A DNA stretch of 64,000 nucleotides from CAWCUZ01 sp963798795. Lineage in GTDB: Bacteria; Acidobacteriota; Vicinamibacteria; Vicinamibacterales; SCN-69-37. Positions 9,669 to 19,498 of this stretch are shown here, in pieces. Positions within the stretch are counted from its first letter, which is position 1. Every line of letters starts with the position of its first letter. The notes under the pieces were generated by a model that was not told the origin of the DNA, did not search any database, and saw nothing but the letters and a program-made list of their open reading frames with translations. Location of the stretch: assembly GCA_963798795.1 (NCBI GenBank), contig CAWCUZ010000002.1:434001-498000 (forward strand). The letters run 5' to 3'. The translations under genes were made by a program, and so were the position numbers.

Positions 9669-9876
9669 TTCTCGCTCGGGTGACCGGACCGCGGCCTCCA
9701 GGTCGCTGACGCTCGAAGCCGTTGCCTCCGTCCGCGCGGGATCGCGCGCTCTCGCCGCCGCGCCACTCAGCAATGGCTGAGATGGCGCGGGCAATCCCGC
9801 GCTCCCTCCGGCACGGCTTCGAACTGACGCCATCGCATCGCTCCAGTCGGCCGCGATCCGGTCACCCAAGCGAGAA
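9669..9876 (+). repeat. MITE-like palindromic element, copy 1
   Basis: This is a 208-bp element with 28-bp terminal inverted arms (9669-9696 and 9849-9876, two mismatches) and a central palindrome CTCAGCAATGGCTGAG at 9766-9781. The interior matches, in inverse orientation, the element at 10691-10903. Together the two flank the gene at 9979-10635. No transposase gene lies inside. It could fold as one long imperfect hairpin in DNA or RNA. Confidence 0.75.
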
Positions 9877-9978
9877 CCGAGGCGAGGCACAAGGCGACGC
9901 CCGATTTAGCCCTGCGCCGCCGGCTTTCCGCCCGCGGCTGGCTGCGGCTAGACTGACTTGAGACTGAGCTGAGGGACT

Positions 9979-10635
9979 GTGAACCCGCTCGATTGGATCG
10001 CCTACTTTCACGGCAAGTTCTTCACGAACTTCCCGGCACTTGGCTACGCTCTTGCCATTACCGCCTCGGCAGCCGTCGGGTTCTTTCTGTGGGACCGAGG
10101 GGTAGCAAGGTACAACGAGCAACGTCAGGCAGAATTTCCCCTCACTGCGTCTGAGAGACCCGCGAGTCATTCGGCGCTTTCCACTTCTGGTTTCATCCAA
10201 CAGGTGGGCCCGGGCGGGGTCGGGGTTCAAGGAAACAACAACCGAGTCGATGTAACACTCAACGCGCCACCGGAGATCCAGCGTTCGCTCACCTCTGATC
10301 AGATCCAGACTCTGGGTGAGCGCCTCCGAGGTGCGAAGGGACGGGTTCAATTGATCATGCCGAGTTCTGGCGAGCCGGCCCAGTACGCACATCAGTTTCT
10401 TGACGCCTCTCGAAAGGCTGGCTGGAGTGTAGAGGCGCTGGATGTCGGCTTCGGCGCCGCCGTGGGCGTCCAGGTGATTGGTCGAGAATCTGATCCGCTC
10501 GTCGCCGCGGTTCGGGCCGCATTCGACGGTGCGAACATCACATACGAGTACGCGGCGAGCGGATATGTCGGCCCCCTAAGCAGGATGAACATCCCGGCAG
10601 TGACGATTAGCGTGGGACCGGCTGCGTCAAAGTAG
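9979..10635 (+). CDS. membrane-anchored protein of unknown function between two inverted repeat elements
   Basis: This is a protein of 218 residues. The GTG start at 9979 is preceded by GAGGGA. The N-terminus has one membrane helix (about residues 20-40, LGYALAITASAAVGFFLWDR). A polar linker follows with the GPGGVGVQGNNN motif, then a soluble alpha/beta domain from about residue 105 (RVQLIMPSSGEP, AGWSVEALDVG, GVQVIGRESDP, NITYEYAASG). Topology suggests an anchored protein with one globular domain. I recognise no named family. Base composition is visibly lower in GC than its neighbours, and it uses codons such as ACA, TCT and CGA that are rare nearby. With the flanking inverted elements this suggests horizontal transfer as a cassette. 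Confidence 0.7.
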   Translation: MNPLDWIAYFHGKFFTNFPALGYALAITASAAVGFFLWDRGVARYNEQRQAEFPLTASERPASHSALSTSGFIQQVGPGGVGVQGNNNRVDVTLNAPPEIQRSLTSDQIQTLGERLRGAKGRVQLIMPSSGEPAQYAHQFLDASRKAGWSVEALDVGFGAAVGVQVIGRESDPLVAAVRAAFDGANITYEYAASGYVGPLSRMNIPAVTISVGPAASK

Positions 10636-10690
10636 CGGAGGCGACGCAGGGTCCAGGCTGTCTGAAGTCCAGTGTCTGACCAGACCGCTT

Positions 10691-10903
10691 CGGTCCTCAC
10701 TTGGGTCGCCGCCTCGCGGCCGACTGGAGCGGCGCGACTGCGCCAGCACGAAGCCGTGCCGAAGGCAGCGCGAGATTGCCCGCGCCATCTCAGCCATTGC
10801 TGAGTGGCGCGGCGACGAGAGCGCGCAATCTCGCGCGAACGGAGGCAACGGCTTCGAGCGTCGCGACTTGGAGGCCGCGAGGCGGCGACCCAAGTGGGGA
10901 CCG
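10691..10903 (-). repeat. MITE-like palindromic element, copy 2 (inverted relative to copy 1)
   Basis: This is a 213-bp element with 31-bp terminal arms (10691-10721 and 10873-10903, one mismatch). The inner 24 bp of each arm are perfectly complementary. The central palindrome CTCAGCCATTGCTGAG is at 10789-10804. The arm segment that differs from copy 1 differs in both arms in a matching way, so pairing is kept in both copies. Confidence 0.78.
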
Positions 10904-10958
10904 CCTGGCGCGGCGTTCCCCGGGGCCGACCGTCGCGCGAGACAGCCGACGGACCCGA

Positions 10959-10964
10959 TATAAT
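10959..10964 (+). promoter_or_regulatory. -10 box TATAAT of the zinc-ribbon gene
   Basis: Perfect TATAAT, 9 nt before the ATG at 10974, with no Shine-Dalgarno sequence between. This points to a leaderless or very short-leader transcript. No convincing -35 element. Confidence 0.5.
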
Positions 10965-10973
10965 CTCCCTCTT

Positions 10974-11432
10974 ATGGCCCGCAAGACTGTCGACGCCGTC
11001 CGCTGTGCGATTTGCGGCGGCAAGAACGTGACCGAGCCGCGCGGCGACGAACGCTACTGCCGCGACTGCTGGGACAAGAAGATTGCCGTCGAGGACATCG
11101 TCGCGCGCGAGTTCACGCTCAAGCGGTACATCCGCGCGCACAGCGCCGAGAAATACCTCGTCTACCATTCCACCCAGAAGCGGCCCGTCGGCCAGCTCCA
11201 GGTCATCGACGACGGCTACGACCTGTTCCTCACGGTCGTGCTCTATCCCTCGTTCGGCTGGGACGACGAGGCCTACCACCTCGACAAGGACCCGGAACAC
11301 CGTGCCTTTGCCGAGATCCTGATCGACGTGGTGGCCGCCGATGTCATCGAGCCATGGGGCGGCGGCAAGTGGCACCTGGAGATCTTCCGGTCGACGAGTG
11401 CGGATCCGGAGGACTGGAACGGCGAAATCTAG
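10974..11432 (+). CDS. small zinc-ribbon protein, function unknown
   Basis: This is a protein of 152 residues. The N-terminus has a four-cysteine zinc ribbon: CAIC (Cys11, Cys14) and CRDC (Cys29, Cys32). The remainder is a mixed alpha/beta domain with aromatic and acidic stretches (YDLFLTVVLYPSFGWDDEAY, EPWGGGKWHLEIFRS). It has no signal peptide or membrane segment. The start at 10974 is set by a TATAAT box just upstream and the onset of the cysteine motif; longer in-frame extensions would run into the repeat element. Function is unknown; nucleic-acid or protein binding is only an inference from the ribbon. Confidence 0.7.
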   Translation: MARKTVDAVRCAICGGKNVTEPRGDERYCRDCWDKKIAVEDIVAREFTLKRYIRAHSAEKYLVYHSTQKRPVGQLQVIDDGYDLFLTVVLYPSFGWDDEAYHLDKDPEHRAFAEILIDVVAADVIEPWGGGKWHLEIFRSTSADPEDWNGEI

Positions 11433-11523
11433 GTTCTTGGCCTCTACTGAGCCGGGTCTGTCCCCGACTTTCAGGGATTGACCCGCTGGCTCGTTCGGAG
11501 CGATCCGGCGACGAGCAAGCGCC

Positions 11524-13587
11524 TCACTTGATCGTGAACGGCACTGAGCGCGTCACCGCCTCGTCCGACAGCGACGACCTCGCCTCCACCGTGAGAATGA
11601 ACCGGCCCGGGATCATGTCGAGCAGCGGGACGCGGACGACATACCCGTAGCCGCCGCGGGCGACACTGATGTCGCTGCCCTCGCGCTCCTCGCTCGTCGT
11701 GAACACCTGGTCGCCATCGGTGGTCTTGACCGTCACCGTCAGGTCGACGGTGTGCGGTTTGGTGCGCTCGTTGTCGTAGATCTCGGCGAGCACGGCCAGG
11801 CTCTCGTCGAGCTTGAACGTGCGCTCGGCGGTGGCCGGCGCCGGGAGCAGGCCCTTGATGACGGAATCGTCAGCGTTGGTCGGCCAGGCCGCCGACGACG
11901 ACGAGGTCAGGACGAGGTCCGATACGGCCAGCGGCGGCTTGGCGAAATCCGGTGCCGTCAGATCGAAGTACACGGACCCGGCGTGGCCGCTGACGCGCTC
12001 GCGCGTGGCGAGGCGCACCTGGTACTGGCCGGGCGGCAGGTCGAACCCGGTCGTAATCCGCAGCCCCCGCGTGTCGACCACGTCCACCGTATCGGACCGC
12101 ATGCGGAGCTCGACGTCCTTGCGCGAGGCCGCCTGCACCTTGCCGCCGTTGTCGGTGGCCACATACACCAGCTCGATGGTGTTGACCGCGTAGTCGCCGT
12201 CCTGCTCGAACGGCAGTTCGCCGCCCGCGAACTCGACCACCAGGTGCACGCGCGTCCTGCCGGCCTCGCCGCGCAGCGCGTCGGCGGCCACGCGCATGGG
12301 CAGCGTGCCGCGGAGCTGCGCCGGGCTGGTGAGCAGCGCCCCCACCTGTTCGGATACGCCCGTGACCGCCGGCGGCTTCGGCGTCCCCGCCGGCTCGTCC
12401 ACCGGCGCGTTGTAGCCGGCGCGCGCGCGCACGGTCAGGCCCGGCCGCTTGATCTTCACCGAGATCTTCCGGTACTTGCCGTCGTGCTTCGTGTTCGTCG
12501 GATAGTAGCCGAGCACGTAGTACGCGCTGTTGTCCTGCAGAATCTGATCGAACCCGGTGTCGAAGCTGTTGGTCCCGACCACCGACAGACCGCCGGTCTC
12601 GCTCGCCAGCGTGCGCAGCCGGCCCTGCTCGCGGCGGATCTCGGCGTCCATCTCGAGCGTGCGCGACGCCCCCGGCCCGACGAGCACCGTGTCATCGCCC
12701 GCGGAGGCGAGGCCGCGCGGGTCGATCGTGTAGAAGCTCACGTTGCTGCGCGTCGCGTCGGCCACGGTCGCCGCGATGTCCGCGTTCACGTCAGCGGCGT
12801 ACTTGCTGTCGTCCACCGCGCCCGGCTCGCGAAGCGGCACCACCTTGTCGGTGTCGTAGTTCAGCCCTTCGGAAAACAGAACGAGCGCCTTGCGGCGGCC
12901 CTGCAGCCCCGCCAGGTACTTGACGAGCGAGCGCAGCGAGAACAGGGTGTCGCGTGCGGCCGAGGCCCGTTCGAGCGTGCGGGCCGGATCCTGCGCGCTC
13001 TCGGGGTCGGCCGCTTCGGCCATCACGGGCGACGGGACTTGATTGCCGACGAACCGGTCCACCGCGCTCAGCAGCAGCCGCTTGTTGGACGTGAAGTCCT
13101 GCGCCGAGGACGAGGGCAACTGGATGACGGCGGCCAGGTCGTTCGCGCCGACGTCGTCCAGGATGAACTGGTGCGCCAGCTCGCGCACGGTCTTGCTGCG
13201 GCTGGGGGCCACGTGCGTGCTGTCGAGCACCAGCAGGTAGACGCGCCCCTCGAAATCGCGGTCGTTGGTGATGATGTCCGGCAGCACCGGTTCGGTCTCC
13301 GGCACCCGCGCGAACGGGATGTCCACCAGCGAGAACGCGTCGACGGTCTGCGATGCGCCGTCCTCGCGCAGATCGAAGTCCGCCGCCGTCAGGCCGCGGG
13401 CGAACTCGCCGTTCGAGTCGGTGACCACCGCATCGACCTCGACGTAGTCGGCGGTGGCGCGGAACGTGAGCCTCGGTTGCTGCGGCGCCTGCGCCGCCTG
13501 CGGACTCCGGCGCGCCGCGGGCCCGCTGGTCCACAAGAGGGCGACGGCCGCCAACAGCATCAGAGTCCGAGGAGGGTGTGACGGCAT
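11524..13587 (-). CDS. secreted VWFA-related protein, Acidobacteria type (copy 1)
   Basis: This is a protein of 687 residues with an N-terminal signal peptide (PRTLMLLAAVALLWTSGPA). Its first domain opens with LTFRATADYVEVDAVVTDSNG and contains the metal-site-like VYLLVLDSTHVAP. Further markers of the acidobacterial VWFA-related family are KALVLFSEGLNYD, FYTIDPRGLAS, LASETGGLSVVGTNSFDTGF and NSAYYVLGYYPTN. The C-terminal half is beta-rich, probably Ig-like. These proteins are exported and abundant in Acidobacteria; their ligands are unknown. A closely related paralogue lies directly upstream (13715-15875). The reading frame is intact and serves as a guide to the frameshift in copy 2. Confidence 0.88.
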   Translation of the reverse strand: MPSHPPRTLMLLAAVALLWTSGPAARRSPQAAQAPQQPRLTFRATADYVEVDAVVTDSNGEFARGLTAADFDLREDGASQTVDAFSLVDIPFARVPETEPVLPDIITNDRDFEGRVYLLVLDSTHVAPSRSKTVRELAHQFILDDVGANDLAAVIQLPSSSAQDFTSNKRLLLSAVDRFVGNQVPSPVMAEAADPESAQDPARTLERASAARDTLFSLRSLVKYLAGLQGRRKALVLFSEGLNYDTDKVVPLREPGAVDDSKYAADVNADIAATVADATRSNVSFYTIDPRGLASAGDDTVLVGPGASRTLEMDAEIRREQGRLRTLASETGGLSVVGTNSFDTGFDQILQDNSAYYVLGYYPTNTKHDGKYRKISVKIKRPGLTVRARAGYNAPVDEPAGTPKPPAVTGVSEQVGALLTSPAQLRGTLPMRVAADALRGEAGRTRVHLVVEFAGGELPFEQDGDYAVNTIELVYVATDNGGKVQAASRKDVELRMRSDTVDVVDTRGLRITTGFDLPPGQYQVRLATRERVSGHAGSVYFDLTAPDFAKPPLAVSDLVLTSSSSAAWPTNADDSVIKGLLPAPATAERTFKLDESLAVLAEIYDNERTKPHTVDLTVTVKTTDGDQVFTTSEEREGSDISVARGGYGYVVRVPLLDMIPGRFILTVEARSSLSDEAVTRSVPFTIK

Positions 13588-13607
13588 CGGTTTCGGTTCG
13601 GACGATC

Positions 13608-13696
13608 GGTCGCGGGGCTGAAGCCGTGCGACGACGGCGATCGTAGTCCGGCGGGCTTCAGCCCGCCGGACGAATCCGCAGGGCTGAAGCCCTGCG
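13608..13696. repeat. cluster of GGGCTGAAGCC palindromes between the VWFA paralogues
   Basis: Three copies of the GGGCTGAAGCC core lie within 90 bp. Two sit in perfect hairpins: CCGGCGGGCT / AGCCCGCCGG at 13648-13669 and CGCAGGGCT / AGCCCTGCG at 13677-13696. An imperfect one is at 13608-13631. Related cores occur at 5198-5206 and 20495-20507. Probably a dispersed REP-like element that may end or stabilise transcripts. Confidence 0.6.
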
Positions 13697-13714
13697 ACTA
13701 CGACCCACCCGCTC

Positions 13715-15875
13715 CTACTTGATCACGAACTCGGTCTCTTTCTTGACCGGGTCGCCGCCCAGCCGGGACTGCGCCTCCACGGTGAGGACGTAGCGGCCGG
13801 GCACCAGGTCCTGCAGCGGGATGCGGGCCAGGTACGGGTACGTCCCGCGGCCGGCGCTGAGGTTGGCGCTGTCGTGCTGATCTTCGCTCTTGAAGACCTG
13901 CGTGCCGTCGTCGGAGCGCACGGTCGTCGTGATGTCCACGACGTGCGGCGCCGCCGCCGCGCCGCTCTCGTAGATGTCGGCGTAGGCCGCCAGCGTCTCC
14001 TCGAGCGTGAACGTCCGCGAGGCGGTCGGCGGGCCGGGCAGCACGCCCTTGAGGGTGGTCGCGTCGTTGATCGTCGGCGCCGCCCCGGACCGGGACGAGG
14101 TCAGAATCAGGTCGCTCATCATCAGACCGGGTTTCGCAAAGTCGGGCACCGCGAGAATCCCAGAAGACCGACCCGGCCGAGTCCCCGACGGTCTCGTGCG
14201 CGGCGACCCGCAACTGGTAGCGTCCCGGCGGCAGCGACAGCTCGGTCGCGTACCGCAGCCCGTGCTGCACCACGGCGTCGCGGTTCTGCGGCTTGAGCGA
14301 CAGCGCCAGGCTCTTCTTGCCGCTCCCCTTCGTCTGCCCGTTCTCGTCGACGGCCAGGTACGACACGTCAACGGTGTTCGTGAACACGTCGTTCTGGTTC
14401 TCGAACGACAGTCCTGCGCCGTCGAGCTCCACCGTGAGCTGCACGAGTCCCGCCGCGCCCTGCCCTTTCAGCGCGTCGGCCGTCGCGCGCAGGCGCAGGC
14501 CCGAAATCGCCATCGGGCTGGTCAGCAGGTCGCGGAGCACATCGGGCGGCGGAGGCGGCGGCGCCTTCGGGTCCACCTTGACCGAGTAGTAGCCCTTGCG
14601 CGCCCGCACCTGCACGCCGGGCCGCGTCACCCGCACGGTGATCTTGTGGAATTTGCCGTCGCGCTTCGGCTCCGTATGGTACGCGAGCACGTAGTAGGTC
14701 GTGTTGTCCTGGACAATGCGACCGAACCCATCGTTGAAGTTGTTGGTGCCGACGGTCGCCAGGCCGCCGGTCTGATCCGCGAGCGTGCGCAGCATGCCCT
14801 GCGAGCGCCGCAGCTCGGTCGTCAGCGCGGCGACGGGCGGCTCGACGCTCACCGGCGCAGGCGCGGCCTGCCCCGGCGGGCCGGGCGGCGTGGCGTCGAT
14901 CGTGCCACCCACCGTGATCAGCTCCTCGCTTGGATCCGCAAGGCCGCGCGGGTCGACCGAATAGAAGGAGATGTTGGACCGTGTGGCGGCCTCCAGCATC
15001 TTCTGCATGTCGTCGACGATGTCGGACGCCTCCGAGGCTTCCGCACCCGACGTCGAGGCCATGCCGAGCACGTCGTCGGCCTGGGCGGCGGAGCCTGAGG
15101 ACACAAGGTTGTCGAGATCCACGCTCAGCCCCTCGCTCACGAACATCACGGCCTTGCGGCGGCCGCGCATGCCGGCCATGTAGCCGGACAGCTGGCGGAG
15201 CGAATCGACCGTGGCGCGCGCCTGGCCCACCCGCTCGGCCCGGTCCTGATCCTGGACCGGCTGGTCGCTGGCCACGGCGCGATTGACGTCGTCGAACTTG
15301 TTGATCGCCGCCGACGGCAGCTTTTCGCCGATGAACTTGTCGACGGCGTCGAGCAGCAGCCGCTTGTTCGACGTGAAGTCCTGGCTGTGGTTCGTGTGGC
15401 CGATCTGCACGACGGCGGCCATGTCGTTGGCCGCCATGTAGTTCGTGATGAAGTCGGTCGCGACCCGCTTGGCCTGGACAGTGCGCAGCGGCGCGACGTG
15501 ATAGCCATCGAGGACGATCGGGTACACGCGTCCGTCGAAGTCACGCTCGTTGGTGACGACGTCCGGTTCCACCGGCGTCGCGCGATAGAGCGGCGCGTCA
15601 GCGTGTTCGAGGGGAATGTCGACGAGCAGGAAGGTGTCGATCGACATCGGCTTGCCGTCTTCCTGCAGCTCGAAGTCGTCGCGCGTCAGGTCGCGCACGA
15701 ACCCCCCCTTGCCGTCGGTGACGACCGCGTCCACTTCGACGTAGTTCGCCTCGACGCTGTAGGTCAGTTGCGGCTTGGACTGGTCTTGCGGGGCCGCGGA
15801 CCCGGATTGCGTGCCCGCCACCGGCCAGGCGGCCGCGACCAGCACGACGCAGATTGAGAGAAAGCGTTGGCGCAT
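13715..15875 (-). CDS. secreted VWFA-related protein, Acidobacteria type (copy 2, one frameshift)
   Basis: The intact length is about 719 residues, with signal peptide RFLSICVVLVAAAWPVAG. It shares the family landmarks with copy 1: LTYSVEANYVEVDAVVTD, VYPIVLDGYHVAP, KAVMFVSEGLS, FYSVDPRGLADPS and TTYYVLAYHTEPKRDGKFHK. One extra T at about 14156-14160 breaks the frame. Removing it turns SVFWDSRG into SVFWDLAVPDFAKPG, which matches GSVYFDLTAPDFAKPP of copy 1. An inserted run of about 60 residues with many Pro (TPPGPPGQAAPAPVSVEPP) precedes the second half of the VWFA domain. The gene is divergent from the M24 peptidase. Tandem duplication is clear; function is unknown. Confidence 0.85.
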
Positions 15876-15925
15876 AGGTTGTAACCGGCCGACCGGGGTC
15901 GACGGAAGGGCGCTGGCTGGCCCAA

Positions 15926-15931
15926 ATTATA
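15926..15931 (-). promoter_or_regulatory. -10 box TATAAT upstream of VWFA copy 2
   Basis: Perfect TATAAT on the minus strand, about 50 nt before the ATG at 15875. It lies in the 164-bp divergent spacer shared with the M24 peptidase gene. Confidence 0.4.
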
Positions 15932-16027
15932 CGACGCCGCGGCGGGCCTGCCCGCTTACGGGTGACGCCCCGGCCGACGGTACAAAAACTTTCCAGCGCC
16001 GCGCCACGTCAAACCGATCCAGACGGC

Positions 16028-16033
16028 TATACT
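16028..16033 (+). promoter_or_regulatory. -10 box TATACT of the M24 peptidase gene (leaderless type)
   Basis: TATACT ends 6 nt before the ATG at 16040, which places the expected transcription start at the start codon. No Shine-Dalgarno sequence. Confidence 0.5.
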
Positions 16034-16039
16034 GCCCCG

Positions 16040-17224
16040 ATGTCGCTGCAAATCGCTGCCATACAGAAGATTCTGGCCATGGAACGGGTCGACGGGTGGC
16101 TGCTGTACGACTTCCACGGGTCGAACCCGATCGCCCGCGGCCTGGCGGGCCTCACCGGCTCGGCCAAGATGACGACGCGCCGCTGGTACTGCTTCATCCC
16201 GGCGACGGGCAGGCCGCAGAAGCTCGTGCACGCGATCGAGCCCGACGTGCTCGACAGGATGCCGGGCGACCAGCGCACGTACGCGGGAAGGCTGGAACTC
16301 GAGCAGGGCGTGTCCGAGATGCTGCGCGGCTGCAAGGTCGTGGCCATGGAGTACTCGCCCGAGTGCGCCATCCCGTACCTGTCGCGCGTCGATGGCGGCA
16401 CGATCGACTTCCTGCGGCGCATCGGGCTGCGCATCGTGTCGTCCGGCGACCTGGTGGGCCGCTTCGAGGCGGCCTGGGATGACGCCGCCATCGCCACGCA
16501 TCGCGCCGCGTCCGGAAAGCTCTACCGGATCAAGGACCGCACGTTCGAGTTGATCGGCGCCAGGCTGTCGGCGGGCGAGCACATCACGGAGTACGAGGTC
16601 CAGCAGACGATGGTGACGTGGTTTGCCGAGGAGGGCCTGGTGGCCGACGCGGCGCCGATCGTGGCCGCGCAGGAGCACGCCGGCAATCCCCACTACGGCC
16701 CGTCGCCCGACGCACCGCGCCAACTGCGGCCGAACGAGCTCGTGCTGCTCGATCTGTGGGGCAAGCTCGACCAGCCACACAGCGTGTACGCCGACATCAC
16801 GTGGACGGGCTTTGCCGGCGATCCACCCGAGGCCATCGCGAAGGCGTTCGGGGTCATCGTGGCGGGCCGCGACGCCGCCGTGAGCAAAGTGCAGAAGGCG
16901 ACGAGCGCCGGGCAGCCAGTGCACGGGTTCGAAGTGGATCGCGCCACGAGGGACGTGATTACCGCGGCCGGCTACGGCGAGTTCTTCATCCATCGCACGG
17001 GCCACAGCCTCGGCGAGGAAGTGCATGGCAACGGCGTGCACATGGACGATTACGAGACACATGACGACCGGCAGTTGGTGCACGGCACCGGTTTCACGAT
17101 CGAACCGGGGATTTACACGAAGGAATTCGGGGTTCGGACCGAAATCAACATGGTCGTGGGCGCACAGGGCGCCGAAGTGACAGGGCCTCGCCAGCAGGCC
17201 CTCGTGCGGATCGCGACCCGATAG
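16040..17224 (+). CDS. M24 family metallopeptidase (Xaa-Pro peptidase type)
   Basis: This is a protein of 394 residues. The N-terminal creatinase-like domain (about residues 1-155) is followed by a pita-bread M24 catalytic domain. Metal ligands are visible in order: Asp in VLLDLWG, Asp in YADITWTG, His in FIHRTGHSLG, Glu in TIEPGIY and Glu in RTEINMVV. Members cleave N-terminal residues next to proline in peptides, usually in the cytosol; no signal peptide is present. Only one TATACT box lies upstream, 6 nt before the ATG. The exact specificity (Xaa-Pro aminopeptidase, prolidase or creatinase relative) is not fixed by the sequence. htrA follows 66 bp downstream with its own SD. Confidence 0.88.
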   Translation: MSLQIAAIQKILAMERVDGWLLYDFHGSNPIARGLAGLTGSAKMTTRRWYCFIPATGRPQKLVHAIEPDVLDRMPGDQRTYAGRLELEQGVSEMLRGCKVVAMEYSPECAIPYLSRVDGGTIDFLRRIGLRIVSSGDLVGRFEAAWDDAAIATHRAASGKLYRIKDRTFELIGARLSAGEHITEYEVQQTMVTWFAEEGLVADAAPIVAAQEHAGNPHYGPSPDAPRQLRPNELVLLDLWGKLDQPHSVYADITWTGFAGDPPEAIAKAFGVIVAGRDAAVSKVQKATSAGQPVHGFEVDRATRDVITAAGYGEFFIHRTGHSLGEEVHGNGVHMDDYETHDDRQLVHGTGFTIEPGIYTKEFGVRTEINMVVGAQGAEVTGPRQQALVRIATR

Positions 17225-17290
17225 GGGTGACCTGCCGCCCGTCGGGCGCTATCATGGACGTATAGGCACATAGCCGCAACGGAGCACTCA

Positions 17291-18850
<1,560 letters not shown>

Positions 18851-18875
18851 CAGGGTCCCAGGGTCCGAAGGTTCG

Positions 18876-19433
18876 GTGCTCGAACAGGAAGTCAAGCTCG
18901 CATTCGAGAATGTCGAGGCGGCTCGCCAGGCGGTGCACACCGCCGGCGGCCGCCTCGTCGTGTCTCGGCGCCGCCTCGACGATCGGCTCTTCGACACGGC
19001 CGACGAGAGCCTGCGGCGCCGCGGCTGCGCGCTGCGGATCCGGCGCGAGGCCGGCCGTGGAATCCTCACGTTCAAGGGCCCGGTGCGTCCCGGCCCGGTG
19101 AAGAGCCGCGAGGAAATCGAATTCACAGCGAGCGACACGGATGCGGTCGAGTCGCTCCTGGACGCGCTGGGCTTTCGCCGCTGGTTTCGCGCCGCCAAAT
19201 ATCGCGAAGAATTCCAGGCCGGCGGCACCGTAGTCGCCGTCGACGAGACGCCGATGGGTGTGTTCGTCGAAATCGAAGGCACGCCGGAGGACATCGGCCG
19301 CACGACAGCGGCGCTCAGCCGATCGCAGACCGACTACATCACCGCGTCGTACCCCAGGCTGTGGGCCGAGTGGTGTCACGGGCACAGTCGCCCGTTCGGT
19401 GACATGATTTTCGAAGCGGCCATAGAGAACTGA
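18876..19433 (+). CDS. CYTH domain protein (class IV adenylate cyclase / triphosphatase fold)
   Basis: This is a protein of 185 residues with the signature ExExK at residues 3-7 (EQEVK). Further basic and acidic residues line the tunnel: LRRRGCALRIRRE, LTFKGP, KSREEIEF, and the late VFVEIEG. CYTH proteins bind triphosphates; bacterial members include class IV adenylate cyclases, thiamine triphosphatases and inorganic triphosphatases, so the substrate is open. The GTG at 18876 leaves only two residues before the ExExK motif, as is usual. It lies 25 bp after htrA and may be co-transcribed. Confidence 0.85.
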   Translation: MLEQEVKLAFENVEAARQAVHTAGGRLVVSRRRLDDRLFDTADESLRRRGCALRIRREAGRGILTFKGPVRPGPVKSREEIEFTASDTDAVESLLDALGFRRWFRAAKYREEFQAGGTVVAVDETPMGVFVEIEGTPEDIGRTTAALSRSQTDYITASYPRLWAEWCHGHSRPFGDMIFEAAIEN

Positions 19434-19498
19434 CGATCCGGTGATGGACGGTTGATGCCGATTGCCGATTGCCGATCCGATGGCCGACTGCCGACGCG

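Noticed and set aside
7094..9766. An 890-codon minus-strand frame opposite glgP
   Set aside because: GC-driven antisense open frame; glgP has full family motifs.
9669..10903. Complete insertion sequence
   Set aside because: No transposase gene in or near the elements; the enclosed gene has a membrane helix and no DDE or HUH motif.
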